Assembly (NCBI GenBank): GCA_036583965.1
Contig: JAZBQD010000015.1
Coordinates: 83,153,309 to 83,217,308 of the forward strand
Source of the DNA: Prunella strophiata
Lineage: Eukaryota > Chordata > Aves > Passeriformes > Prunellidae
Reading direction: 5' to 3'
DNA: 64,000 nucleotides
Shown here: positions 1-11,599 of the stretch, piece by piece
Layout of the letters: each line of letters starts with the position of its first letter
Numbering within the stretch: the first letter of the stretch is position 1
Translations under genes and position numbers: made by a program
Notes under the pieces: generated by a model
Databases searched by the model: none
The model's input: only the letters and a program-made list of their open reading frames with translations
What the model was told of the DNA's origin: nothing

Positions 1-381
1 CTATAGTATGCAAATGAGAAGACTTTCAGTTAATTGCTCTTTTGAAAGTAGCAGATAACAAGGTTTGGACACATACCAAAATACTTGCAGGAATGAAAAT
101 ACTAATACTTTGTGGTCAGGAAAAAACTTCTAATGTACGTGAAACTATGCACTCTGCAAAAGGATAATGTTTGATGCCCAGCCATGAATACCTTTTCAGC
201 AGCTATAATAAAATAATTTAGCATAATTGCATCCAGGTTGTTTTGCCATGTATCTTTCAATATATTACCTAGGCATGCATTTTATATTTATCAGGATTTT
301 TCAAATTAATTCAGTATGTTAGAAGTTGATGGTGCTGGACTGCCCTTGTTGTTTTAAGGATCTGTGCTTTGTTTTCTCTAG
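1..381 (+). other. EXOC2: partial intron upstream of exon w1
   Basis: This is the 3' end of the intron that precedes w1. It ends in a pyrimidine-rich stretch and the acceptor ttttctctag at 372-381. The incoming phase is 1, because w1 supplies the last two bases of a glycine codon. Nothing else is recognisable in it. Confidence 0.9.
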
Positions 382-508
382 GTATCTTGGATCAGTCTGC
401 TGTCTGGGTGGATGAAATGAACTATTATGACATGCGCACTGACAGGAACAAAGGGATTCCCCCCTTGTCCTTACGTCCAGCTAATCCACTTGGTATTGAG
501 ATAGACAA
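382..508 (+). CDS. EXOC2: EXOC2 exon w1 (residues ~99-141)
   Basis: This is a 127-nt internal coding exon. The acceptor is ctag at 378-381 and the donor is gtgagt at 509. The translation begins [20 protein letters not shown] and ends in NPLGIEID plus a split lysine. This is almost identical to the human segment just after the TIG/IPT Ral-binding domain, so the exon covers the link between that domain and the helical rod of Sec5. It begins with two bases of a split codon and ends with two bases (aa) of the next. The only difference from human that I notice is D for E near the end. Confidence 0.97.
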
Positions 509-3500
509 GTGAGTACCAAATGCCTTTAATCCACTTTTTTAGTGGTTTTCTCTATATGTGTCTTTGTGAATTCCAGGAAAGTTTAATGGTTTGCAGGGCA
601 GGGAGAGATTTAAAAACACATACATCTATTAGCTACTAGTATTCTATTTGGTACTCCGAGTTGTTAGTGGGCATTGTATCCTGTTTCATAATCCTCTATT
701 TTGGATCATCAATTAGAACTGTAGATAATCTAAAAGCCTGATATATTGAACCCCAGTGATGTTTAGATTTTGAGGACTGGTAAGTAACCTAAGGCTTCAG
801 ATCTATACATTGTAGTTACGGAATACCTACTGTTGCATTTGAGTTTCACAGGGCTTTTAAGGATATTAGATTGCTATCTATTGCTAAAATTGCACTGTAA
901 ATTGTGATTTATTATGCCACATCAGCTAGTTTATTTTATTGACATACTAATACTGTTTTCCAGCACACAGTCTTCTTTACTTTACTTCTTAAGTATGGTG
1001 GAATGTATGACTTTTTTTTTTGTCTGAAGTAGTAACTTTAGTGAATGATAAATAGAATTAGGGGTCTTTAAATGGGACACTCTTCCAACCTGCCCAAATC
1101 TTAGAAGTAGCATCAGGAATATTTCTCTCAATCAAGATGTTAGCTCTACCAAACAAAAGGCTATGTAAAATTAAACTACTACTAAGGACTCACCTGCTGA
1201 ATACTCTTGTTTGTGAGGGGGAGTACGTTGGAAAAAAATCTGCAGTGTCCAGTGTTCCCTTGTTCTTTTGAGAAAGCTGCACTTTCCCAAAATCCATATG
1301 GGATTTCTAGTAGATCCACACCACCCTCCAGCCCCTGGCTGTGCATTTCTTTCATAGTTTGAATATATATTTTTCTTTCTTTTCAAATTACTAGCCCATT
1401 TTTTTGTAATAAGCTGGAGGTTTTATCTCTTAAAGTATTTTTCTTTAGCCTTTGGTGTAACTTCTGACAGGTAATTCTTTCACGTTCCTCAGTTTTCCAA
1501 ACCCTGACAAAACATGGGCCTTCATACTATGGACAGTATTCCAGTGTGTTACTAGAAGACTTTCTGCCATTCTTCCACTCTCCCTCCCTATTTTGTAAAT
1601 TAAAAACCCCATAACTATCCTTTTTACTACTGTACTACACAACAACTAGCAATGAGTGCTTTGTTAGCTGATTCTCTTGAGTTACGACTTACAGTTAAGA
1701 TATTGTCCATATGATGGATTAAGAACTATCATATGGAAACTTAAACTGCATTAGTTTAGGATTTGCTTAATTTAGAGTTATCTTTTTGGATGTTTGTTCA
1801 ATATAAAACCAATCATTATGTTTAAAATGTTTTTTCCTGAAAGCATCAGAAAATTTGTTACTGAAACCTGAAGTTTGATGTGAAAAGAAATAAATCAGAA
1901 ACATCTGATACAGCTAGGAAATAATCTTTTGTAGAGGGAAGGAATTAAGAAATCTTTGGGCAAGCATATCAAGCCTAGTTCATTGTTCTTGATCTTCCAG
2001 GCTCATTGCAGGAGAAGCAGGAAGATTATGGCAAGCACCAGTTTGAGAGATGTATCACTGATCAGTAAAACAAGTACTTGTGTGGAGGAATTGAGGGGTT
2101 ACATTGTGCAGAGGGGAAAGAGAGGAAAAGCCTGGTCTGCCTTAGTGCTAGGGTTGACAGCACAGTTCTGACTGTAAATGAACATTCTGGGTTTAATTAA
2201 AGAATGCCTTCTCAATGGAAAATATTTCATAGTTTTCTTGATAAATTGGGGCAATGTGAGGTTTATTTCTATAAAATAATCTTTAATACCATATAGTTTT
2301 GCTAAACTCACGTTTGCAAATACTTTACGTATGGAATGGGTAAGTATTGAGAAGTTGTGCAAGGTAGTGAAAAAAGGCAATTGTAAACTAAGAGAGTGAA
2401 TAAGCAAGAAATTAGCAATAGCCATTACTAGATGGGGGAATATTTGTCACTAGAAGTGATAAAAATTGTTAGGATGCTTTAAAATAAAAGACATCCTAAT
2501 ATGATCCTAATAATAGTGTTGTGTAGGAAGGAAGGATCTGCAACATTATGGATCTCTTTTATTCATACCTTTGGTTTCTTTAAATGTTTTCTTTAGACAT
2601 GTACAAATTGGGATGTATTTTAATTTTGAAGCTGAAACATTTGACATTGGTCTGACTTGTTGGGATTTACAACCCTTGCAGCCTGATGGCTGAGAAGGAA
2701 GGGAAAGTAGTGCCTTGTATTGATTATGCAAATAGTGGTAAACAAAAGAAATATTAATTGAGAAGTTCAGGGAGAAAAGCAGTGAAAAACAGATGTGATA
2801 AAATGGAATATGAATGAAGTATATAGGAGCACACTGAAGAGAAGGCAGAAGGTGATTAGACTACAGACTGAAAGAGAAAGAAGCCCTCCATGTAGAAAGT
2901 GATTATCAGGCATTAGCATTTGATACAGAAGAGACAAGCTGCAGCATGGGAATGATTTAGTTGTTTTTTGGAGGGATTTTGTTGTTTTTATTTTTTAATG
3001 GATTATGCTTGGCTTTAAAAGCTCCTTTTGTGGCTTTTAAAACATTTTTATGGTACTTTGTCCAATTAAAATCTGTTTAAAAAATAATTGTAGCTTTTGA
3101 ACCATTCAGGTGGATGCTTTCAAGGTGCTGCAAATGAGACCTTGAAATAAGAGAAAAAATGACCTTGTACATAATGAAAAGAAGAGCTTCAGTATAACAG
3201 TTTGCTAAATTATTAGGCATGCACAGGGACAAAAAAATGTTATTCAGGCTCAGTCGATAGAAGATTGTAGTTCAATTGGGAGTGAATAAGATTTCAGTGA
3301 ACAAAAGGTTTGAACTCGTGAATTAAGGGAAATAACAGTGGGTCTGACATTTTATTAATAATTAGAATACTGCCTATAGATGTATTGTAGGAGTAACATA
3401 TATGTACTCAAAATATGCACTGGAATTGTCCATTCATATTCAAATGTTGCAAGGATGCAAAAAAGGCAATGATGTATATACAGTCATCCTCCTGGCTGTT

Positions 3501-3805
3501 CTTATACATAATCAAGATACTTTAAATGTTACATATACAGTCAAGATATTTTATCTCTGTGTGTATACATAATGTTCAGGCCGTCATCTTTCAGCCTGCA
3601 GGTTTAGCAAGTAGTAAGTATACATAATTGCTGGCTGATAAGTTCTTCACATTTTCCTAAAATTGATTGCAGTTCCTGTGTCATGTAACTAAGAATCTCA
3701 CTTGCTAATAAAAAAAATCAATTATATTATAATGAAACTTGAACTTGCTGGTCCAGTGCATTTTGGTGGTAGTGACCCTTGACATCACAAATGTATTTAC
3801 AGAAG

Positions 3806-3853
3806 AGTGTTTGCACATGTTTGTTCTCCAGTGTTTGCACACGTTTGTTCTCC
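3806..3853. repeat. 24-bp tandem duplication
   Basis: Two adjacent 24-bp copies starting agtgtttgcaca (3806-3829 and 3830-3853) differ at one base, t against c. This looks like a recent local slippage or duplication event in intron sequence. Confidence 0.85.
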
Positions 3854-4177
3854 TCCCTTCCTAAAAGTTGTTCATTCATCTTCTAAAACACAGAGCTGAT
3901 CCAGTCAGATAAAGGTTTTTTGGCATTGATGTAACTTAGTGCCTATTGTGTGTATGCTGTGAAATATTCAATTCCCACCAGAAAATAGGTATTTAAAATA
4001 CTTAGTCTTTGAATTCTGGTTTTTAATATTTAGTATGGGGTAAAGACTGATACAAAGGTCTAGTGTCCTATCACTACCTTTATGCTCACTTTCAGTTCAG
4101 AGCAGGTCTGTGTCACCTTCCTCCCCCACCTTCCTGGCTGTGGTGTTATGCAGATGTAGCCAGGAACCATTACAGAA

Positions 4178-5288
4178 ACATTGAATCATAGAATAGAATC
4201 AGAGAATTGTTACAGTTGAAGATTTTAAAAGCAATTGTGTCTAACTTTTGACCAATCCCCATCTTGTCAACTGAACCATATCCCCAGGTGCCACTGTTCA
4301 GCCATTTCTTGAACACCTCCAGGGGCAGTGACTCTACCACCTCCCCCTGGGCAGCCCATTTCAATGCCTGATGATCCTTTCAGTGAAGAAATTCCTCCCG
4401 ATGTCGAGCCTGAATCTCACTTGGCACAGCCTGAGGCTGAGTCCTTTTGTCCTGTTGCTGGTTGCTTGGGAGAAGAGGCCATCCCCCAGCTGCCTACAGC
4501 CTCCTTCCAGGCAGCTGTAGAGAGTGATAAGGTCACCCCCAAGCCTCCTTTTCTCCAGGCTAAACACCTCCAGCTCCCTCAACTGCATCTCACAAAAGTT
4601 TGTCCCTCTAGACCCTTCACCAGCTCTGTTGCCCTTCTTTGGGTGTGCTCCACCACCTCAGTCTTCTTGAGTCGAGGGGCTCAGAACTGCACACAGCACT
4701 CAAGGTGTGGCCTCACCAGTGCTGGGTACCTGGGGCACAGTCACTGCCCTGGTCCTGCTGGCCACACAAGTGCTGACACAGGCCAGGATGTCCTTGGCCT
4801 TCTTGCATATTTGGGCACACACTGACTCATGTTAAGCTGCTGTCAGCCAGCATGCCCAAGTTCTTTTCTGCCAGGACTGCTTTACAGCCACTCTGTCCCC
4901 CAGCCTGCAGCTGCCTGGGGTTGTGACACAAGCAAGATTCAGCCTAGTTGAAACCTCATACAGCTGGTTTCAGCCCATCAATCCAGCCTGTCCAGATCCC
5001 TCTGGCAGAGTCTCCCTGCCCTCTAGCAGATCAATACTCCTACCCAACCTGTTGTCATCTGAAAACTTATTTAGAGTACGCTCAATCCCATTGTCCAGAC
5101 AATTGATAAAGATACTGAACCGGACTGGCCCCAGTACTGACCCTTGGGGAATCCCAGTAGTGACCATCCAACAGCTGGAGGTAACTCCATTCACCACCAG
5201 TCTCTAGGCATGGCCATCCAGTTTTTAATCCAGCAAAGAGTACATCTGTCCGTGCATTGGGTTGCCAGCTTCTCCAGGAGAAGTCTTA
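4178..5288 (-). mobile_element. 5'-truncated CR1 LINE with reverse transcriptase remnant
   Basis: This is a CR1-type non-LTR retrotransposon copy in antisense orientation to EXOC2. Its 3' end is at the low-coordinate side, where the + strand reads aatcatagaatagaatcaga. That is the complement of the ATTCTATG-type tail repeats of CR1. Read on the minus strand, 4970-5197 encodes a degraded reverse transcriptase segment with GIPQGSVLGP and KFSDDNRLG. The family normally has FADD at the catalytic site, so the catalytic Asp pair is kept but the preceding Ala is Ser. The 5' part of the element (ORF1, endonuclease, most of the polymerase) is missing, which is typical of CR1 copies. Frames are broken elsewhere and the copy is dead. 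Edges are approximate to a few tens of bases. Confidence 0.9.
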
Positions 5289-5899
5289 AATAGGTTGCAG
5301 GAAGAAAAATGAGTGTGCAGAGTAGTTGTGTCAGTATGAGAAATGTGGAACTTGGTGTGAAAATTCTGACCTCAGCAGCAATGTGGCAGTACTTTGATTG
5401 GTTTTTAGCAGTTTAGAGCTGTTACAAAAGCAGGTTGGTAACACAAGATCATTCAGAATTTTGTATGGTTCTGGGAGAGATTATGTCTCATAGACATTGG
5501 TTAAATATGTTGAGGGAAAATTAAGATCTGTGTGATATTTGTGAATGAATTGCTTGTTCCGATGTACCACATACTTCCTCCTCCTGCATGACAAGTCCTT
5601 GTTTAACCAAGGGTTCCCTGACTCCTCTAACTACTCTGTCAGGCCAAGAAAATTTATTCTCTGCAAAACAGTAACATCAGTCAGACCTAGTGGTGGTTAG
5701 AAAATTTTTGAATAGTGTTTGTTGTTTTGCATGTGGCAGAGGTCACTCTGGTGGATCCATCTCGTACATGAAAGCAAAGGCTGACATGCTAAGTACATTC
5801 CACATACTTCTGTATCCACCCACTCAATACAGATGCTTCCCTCTTCCCACGCCAGCTTCCAAAACAGTTCATTTGGGAGAAGGAAACAGATGATCTTAC

Positions 5900-5915
5900 G
5901 CTGCCACCTAATGGT
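5900..5915 (-). promoter_or_regulatory. CTCF-like motif (candidate)
   Basis: The + strand reads gctgccacctaatggt, which fits the reverse complement of the CTCF core (GC-GCC-CCT--TGG) at most informative positions. It is unique sequence about 600 bp beyond the CR1 copy. The call rests on the motif alone. Confidence 0.3.
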
Positions 5916-8180
5916 AAACATCAGCTTGCTACCACGAGATAGGAAAAGACTTTCTGGAGGCTGAGATGTTTGTTTTTAAATGGCTTGTATGGAAATGTAG
6001 TAAATTTCATCATTGAATGTGATGGGCATGTGGAAACTTGATCACAGGGATGCATGCAAAAAAATTCTGAAAGCTGCAAGAGAGTTGCAGTATAGTCCTA
6101 GCTTTATGACATTAAAAAATATAGTAGCACTTACTGCTTGTTAGGTTCATCCATCAGCTGCAGCTACCAGCCTATAATCTCTTAGTAGATTTCTCTTACA
6201 CATTCTGCCAGTTCTAAAATACAGTTGCCACTTTGTTTTCATATTTCTAATGAACCCAATGCTACTAGGGAGGAATTGCTGGAGTACACCCTTGCCTTGT
6301 TGCTGTTGGAGAGACCTTTGTTAACACCTTCTGATTTGTCGTGTTTAGTCTACACCAGTGTCCCATACGCTGATCTTTTTGCATGCATTATTAACACAGT
6401 ACAGCTGGTACAAAGCCAGCTTCAAGGAGTCTGACTGGTACCAGACAGAGTGGGGAGTGTACAGCAGCTCTAGCTGGAGCTTGTTTATGCTGGTTGCTAT
6501 TCAGAATCTGTGTTTATTTAAAGTTGCTCCTTTTGACCTTTTGGAAACTCCCGTGGAACTGAGCTTTAAGTTACCTTTTGGTGTCTGTATCTTGCTTTGG
6601 GACGCACCTTTAATCTGCAAATATTGTCATATATGCTGAAATTTTTACTATAAGATTCTGAAGTTCTGGGAGCAAAACAATATTTACAGAAAAATTACTT
6701 CTTGCTAAACTGTGTTCACTCTCAAACTTTGTCAATTAGTATCTGTTACATCTTGTTGCTCTTACTTGGTTGCAACTGCTTGGAGGCTGTGATTTACCCA
6801 TGGAGATTTCCAACTAATCTCTGGAGAATATACATGCCATGTAGGACACAAGTTCTGTAGTAAAATTTGTAAGAGCCCATGTATCCTGTACTGTTAAATT
6901 AAGTTTATTACTATTAGTCTATACAGAACCTGAAGTTTGGAGTAGAGCAAGGAGGGACTTCTATTGATGGGCAATTGTGGTACAAGTGCATTGATTGTAG
7001 TCCACATGTTTTGAATCCAAAGTAAATGTGCCTGACTTTTACATGGAAGCAAGGACCACTACATCTAATGTTGTATGACTCTATTAACTATACTCAAAAT
7101 GTGTTTGAGGAAAGTGTATAGTGGCTTGTAACCAAATGTATTTTTATTATACTTCTCAGTAATATAACCACTATGTGAAATATCAATTTCTCTTGTATTT
7201 AAAATTGTTGCTGAAGCATAAATAAGGCTATTTTAAAATGTTAACAACAGGTCTAGTACCAGATCTAGTTCTATTCTAGGTAAAATAGTGTGCCCAGCAG
7301 AAAGTACTAGTATACAAATCCAGTATGTGTACCTTTGCTTAAAGGTAGTGTATTACTTAGGATTGTCAAGGGTGGCAAGCTTCACTCTTCTTTTTTTGAG
7401 GTGTTCTGGATTCCATTTGTGGTTCCCAGAGTCTTTTACAGTGATTACTTTTAAATAATTATTAAATATTCTTCATGAAGTGATTCTTGTATAATGAGCA
7501 AATCAACAGAGAAATTATTTACAGTTTAATTGCATACCATCTTGATCTAAGCTTTTGCTACTGGTTCATCTTCACCCTGTAATGTTGGAAAGAATAAACC
7601 AGAAATACTTTCTCAAGTCACAAATGGGCTTGTTTATAAGTCAACGGTAAGCAAGTTTTCATGAGAAAAACTTCCAAAATCTGACTTATTTAATTTACTA
7701 ATGGAAGTTAATGAAACAAACGTGTGTGTGTGTGGAGTCAGTCTCCTTTTAGATGCATCTGGCCAGACATTCTAGAAATACAGTTGCTTTCAGTTTGAGC
7801 ATTTTAGTGTGCACTTCATTTTGAAGACAGCTGTAGCAAGTCTTATGTAGCAAGCTGTAGCATATCTGTTAGTAGGAAAACTACTGGTAAAATGTACAAT
7901 AAAAATAAGGGTACTAAACCATACAGTATAACATATTGTTAACATACCTCACACATTCACATTCATGTTTCTAGTCTGTTGTGACTATGTCTAAAATACA
8001 TCTGCACAGATAAAAACATTGTTAATTTATGGTTCTACACAAGTACATCTGCTGGAAAAAGAACTACTAGCAACTTTTCAAGGCAGCCAAACATCAAACT
8101 GAAAAAAAATTCCTTCATTTGTGTCCCTCTGTCTGTAGACAAGACACATTTGCAGTAATTGATTACAAGTCTGTCTTGGT

Positions 8181-8214
8181 ATTTATATGTATGTATATAT
8201 ATATGTATTTAAAA
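8181..8214. repeat. TA/TG-rich low-complexity tract
   Basis: This is a short alternating purine-pyrimidine run built from TATG and TATA units within the first large intron. It is simple sequence with no evident function. Confidence 0.7.
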
Positions 8215-9479
8215 AGTTTCATTTTTCCCCTAGGAATTGTATAGCTCATGCATTAGCTTAAATTGTCATGCATATCCCTTACAAACCTGCAGTAACGAGT
8301 GGCATTTGGTAGTGGTATACTTGAGTGTGTGTGCTTTTTGTGTTAAATCTGTCTCTTTTGGTTTTGGAGAACATAGGTGGAAGTTCTGAAAACATGAGGA
8401 AAATTCTGCTTTCTGTATTGATTGCATTCACTTAAGTAGTGCTTGCACAGAATGTCCAAGTGTCTCCCAAAAATTCAAATCTGTTTTCTTGGTTTTGTGT
8501 TTTAGCATTAAAAATGCAGCTGTCCACAAGGATTTCACTATGTGTGGATCTAACATAAATGCTTTTTTGTACAGTTGCACTGTGTATCACACATGAAGTA
8601 CTATCCTTCAATTCATGTTCCTACTGAGCACTTTTGACTAATTTAAGGGTAAAATAAGGGATCTTAAATTGTCTTTAAATGAAGAATAAATTGAAACTTC
8701 CTTCTTATATCCATCAGCATTTTCTGCTTACTGTCATTCATGAAATTTAAGGTCATTGAAAATTCTGAATCTCACTACTTGTGTCTTAAAGTTTTATTTT
8801 AACATTGTCAGTTTTTCATTGAACACAGGCAAATGTTGGGACCCTCATTTTTTCTTGCTGCAGTTGTTTCTCACGCTAATTTCCCTGTATCTCTACTTTT
8901 TATATCTGTCATCACTTTTCCTTGCATCTCATTTGATTTTTTTCTGGTTTTTAAAAAGTATTGTTTCATGCCCCTGCTGTAATCAGGTGCTACTGATGAA
9001 AGACTTCTGTGCCATGTCATTATGTACGTAGATCCTTTGTACCTGCTTGTGCTAATGGCCATTTGGATATGAAAAGAAACTTCCAGGAAACAACTCCTCT
9101 CTATATAATTGTACTTTTTAATGTGCCCGCCTTTAGATTTGTTTCACTTAATCTGCTGTTTGCTTTTTGTAATAAAAACAGCTTTAACTATCTTGAAACA
9201 TGTTTAGATTACAGAAAAAACTAAAACTAACAAATCACTGCTTTTGTGTCCATTTAAATGACTTTCCCTGTGTGTTAAATGTAATTCTTGTAACTGACTC
9301 TGGATTGCTACTCCCACCCAAGTTTGCTCTCAAATGCAAAGTATGGCAGATTTTCATTTGCTTACAGTACTTTGTACAGCAAAGCTCACCTAACTTGTGA
9401 GCATCAGAGAGGGACTTCATTGTGTTTTGAGTTGGATGTTGTGACTCAAAAATGAAATAGTAAATTTTTGGAGTAGATG

Positions 9480-9560
9480 AAAATATTTCAATTGAAAGGG
9501 ACATAAGTCCATCTAGTCCAACTGTCTGACCCATTTAGGGCTGACCACAAGTGAATTTAT
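9480..9560 (-). mobile_element. short CR1 fragment
   Basis: The + strand segment containing gaaagggacataagtcc and ccatctagtccaactgtctg matches the widespread CR1 3' region read in reverse (usually GGGAC...CATCTAGTCCAAC). Only about 80 bp is recognisable and the edges are uncertain. It lies in intron w1-w2. Confidence 0.65.
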
Positions 9561-10433
9561 TTGCTACAGTTAGTCTCTGAAGATGGGATGCAGCTGGTGG
9601 TGAAGATGAGAGGAGGGAGTGCACCTGGTGATGTATTGAGTGCATGGTGGAATGAATATGACCAAATGTTGAGTGTGTGTCCAGACTCAGGGATGAAGGT
9701 TGTCATGTTTTCATCAAAAAGTGCTTTAAATATTGTTATTATACAGACTTAAAGTAAATGGAATACGTTTTCTGGATCTTGGAAACTACTTATAGTTTAA
9801 AAAATGCTGTTGTAGAGAATCTGTTTTCACAAGGAATTGGCTCACATGGTTTCTTCATGCATTTGTAAGACTGAATAAAAATTAACAGAACCTGCTGGCT
9901 GCCACTTGAGATAACCCTGTTTTTCCTTTGTTTTGTGTATGGTGAACAGACAGATCAGTGTGTTCTGTTTTGCAGGAGAATTATTTTAACTCAGTATTAT
10001 ACTTTTTTCAGTGTTTGTATATAATGGAAGTATATTCTGTGTATCTCTTTCATGTCTCTGTGATTTCTGCTGCTCAGGAATCAATAGACCATAATTGTGT
10101 GAGATCACTTACAAGCTGCCAAACTTCTGATGTTCTGCCATTTTAAAGTTAAATAGAAGCATTTTGTACAAACAGCATTTCTGTCTTATGTGTAATAGTG
10201 AAATCAAAATGATAAAATTAGTTTTACTTAAAATAGATGTCAGTCTCTCCCAGTCATGTTACATGTGTCTGTAATAGCTGATATAATTTCAAGGTGAGTT
10301 ACAAGTTAATGTTCCCGTCTTATAGGGGAAATGATTTGGTGTTTGTTGTTAGTTTGGAGTTTTTTGTGAATGTTTTAGTTGTAAACTGTTTACAAGGCTT
10401 GTTTCACTGAAGAAATGAATATTCATTTTTCAG

Positions 10434-10547
10434 GGGCAGATTTCCTCAAAAAGATTTAGAGTCACTGTTTCCTGGGATGAGCGCTGATTTCACAAGTGAA
10501 AACTTTTCTGCTGCCTGGTACCTGATCGAGAATCATTCAACAACAAG
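10434..10547 (+). CDS. EXOC2: EXOC2 exon w2 (residues ~141-179)
   Basis: This is a 114-nt exon. The acceptor is tttttcag at 10426-10433 and the donor is gtttgt at 10548. The translation contains [19 protein letters not shown] and then [17 protein letters not shown]. The human equivalent has SKFSQKDLEMLFHGMSADF, so the match is clear with a few conservative changes. The segment belongs to the start of the helical region of Sec5 that packs with other subunits of its subcomplex. It starts with one base completing a lysine codon and ends in ag of a serine codon. The donor gtttgt is a weak match to consensus. Confidence 0.97.
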
Positions 10548-11599
10548 GTTTGTTGCTGTCATATAAGTAATTGTTTTAAATGCAAGTCCCTGATGGCATT
10601 TCATTATGCAGTAGATGTGTCAATGGTGATTTGCATTTACAGCAAATAGTCACAATTGTCTCTGGTGTGTCTGCTTGGCCTGAAACTTGAATCAACCAGT
10701 TTGCTTAATCTGCTTCTGAGAAAGACCTTGTTTTTAGCCAGACCTAATTTATGGTGGTTTTGGGGTTTCAATATCCCCAATCCCCAATGTTGGATGGAAG
10801 CTGTCTTTCTTCAAACTTTAGGAATCAAGAAGTTAGCACAGCCTTGAGTGGAAACTCCAGGTGTTAAGTCATGAACAGGTTATGGGCACTGAACAGATTA
10901 CTAAAATTGTTAGTATCAATTACATTGTAGTTAACACTTGTGGAAAAAGCTGAAGTAGCAGAAGTTGGACAAGCAAGTAGAATCTTTGAGGTAAATTCCT
11001 TAAAATCTTGACAATTAAGATCTTAATTTAGAAATATAGCTCATAGTATGTACTTACATGAATGTATTTTATAAATATATTTTTGCATGTATAACTGAAT
11101 TCCAAAACTTTTATCTGCTATGTGTTCACAAAATGCTGGAAGCCATTTTTAATAGAGAAGATGAGCTTCTTTTGTTGTTTTCAGCTAGATACTCCAATTG
11201 GTATTTTAAAGGGAAAAACGACTTAACAAATTGTTTTAGTTTTGTTTCCTAATAGTAGAAAAAGGTGTGGGTTGCTTCTTGGTTTTGGGGGTGGGAGGAT
11301 ATTTAGTTTTTGAAGCTCCACAAGTAACCATTACTCTGCTTAGGAAATACTTAAATTTCATCTCAAAATGATGCTACTTTAAAGGCCCAGAACAGCAAGA
11401 GAATATGATTACCTAATACACATATAGTGACAGCATCTTTTGAAATCAAGTAACTAAGAGGAGTTATTCTAAATTAATTCTGTCTGTCAGAATCTGATAA
11501 CTTTGGGGATCACCAAGTTTTTTAAAAAAATTTAGGGGATAATAAAGTGATAAAGAGTAAACAGCTTTTAATGTAGGTCTTTGTAAAAAAATTTCTCTA

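Larger units (their letters stand above)
509..10433 (+). other. EXOC2: intron w1-w2, 9.9 kb
   Basis: This is a GT-AG intron (gtgagt ... tttttcag). It holds a 24-bp tandem duplication at 3806-3853, a 1.1-kb antisense CR1 at about 4178-5288, a CTCF-like motif near 5900, short TG/TA-rich tracts (7719-7732 and 8181-8214) and a short CR1 fragment near 9480-9560. The remainder is AT-rich unique sequence in which I see no exon or RNA gene. Confidence 0.9.

Noticed and set aside
3240..3300. tRNA-like text (ggctcagtcgatagaag, gtagttcaattgg)
   Set aside because: No acceptor stem, anticodon arm or proper T-loop pairing could be assembled around it.
4328..4825. 165-codon open frame on the + strand
   Set aside because: It is the antisense of the CR1 3' region. 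Its proline- and leucine-rich peptide comes from the repeat and not from a gene.
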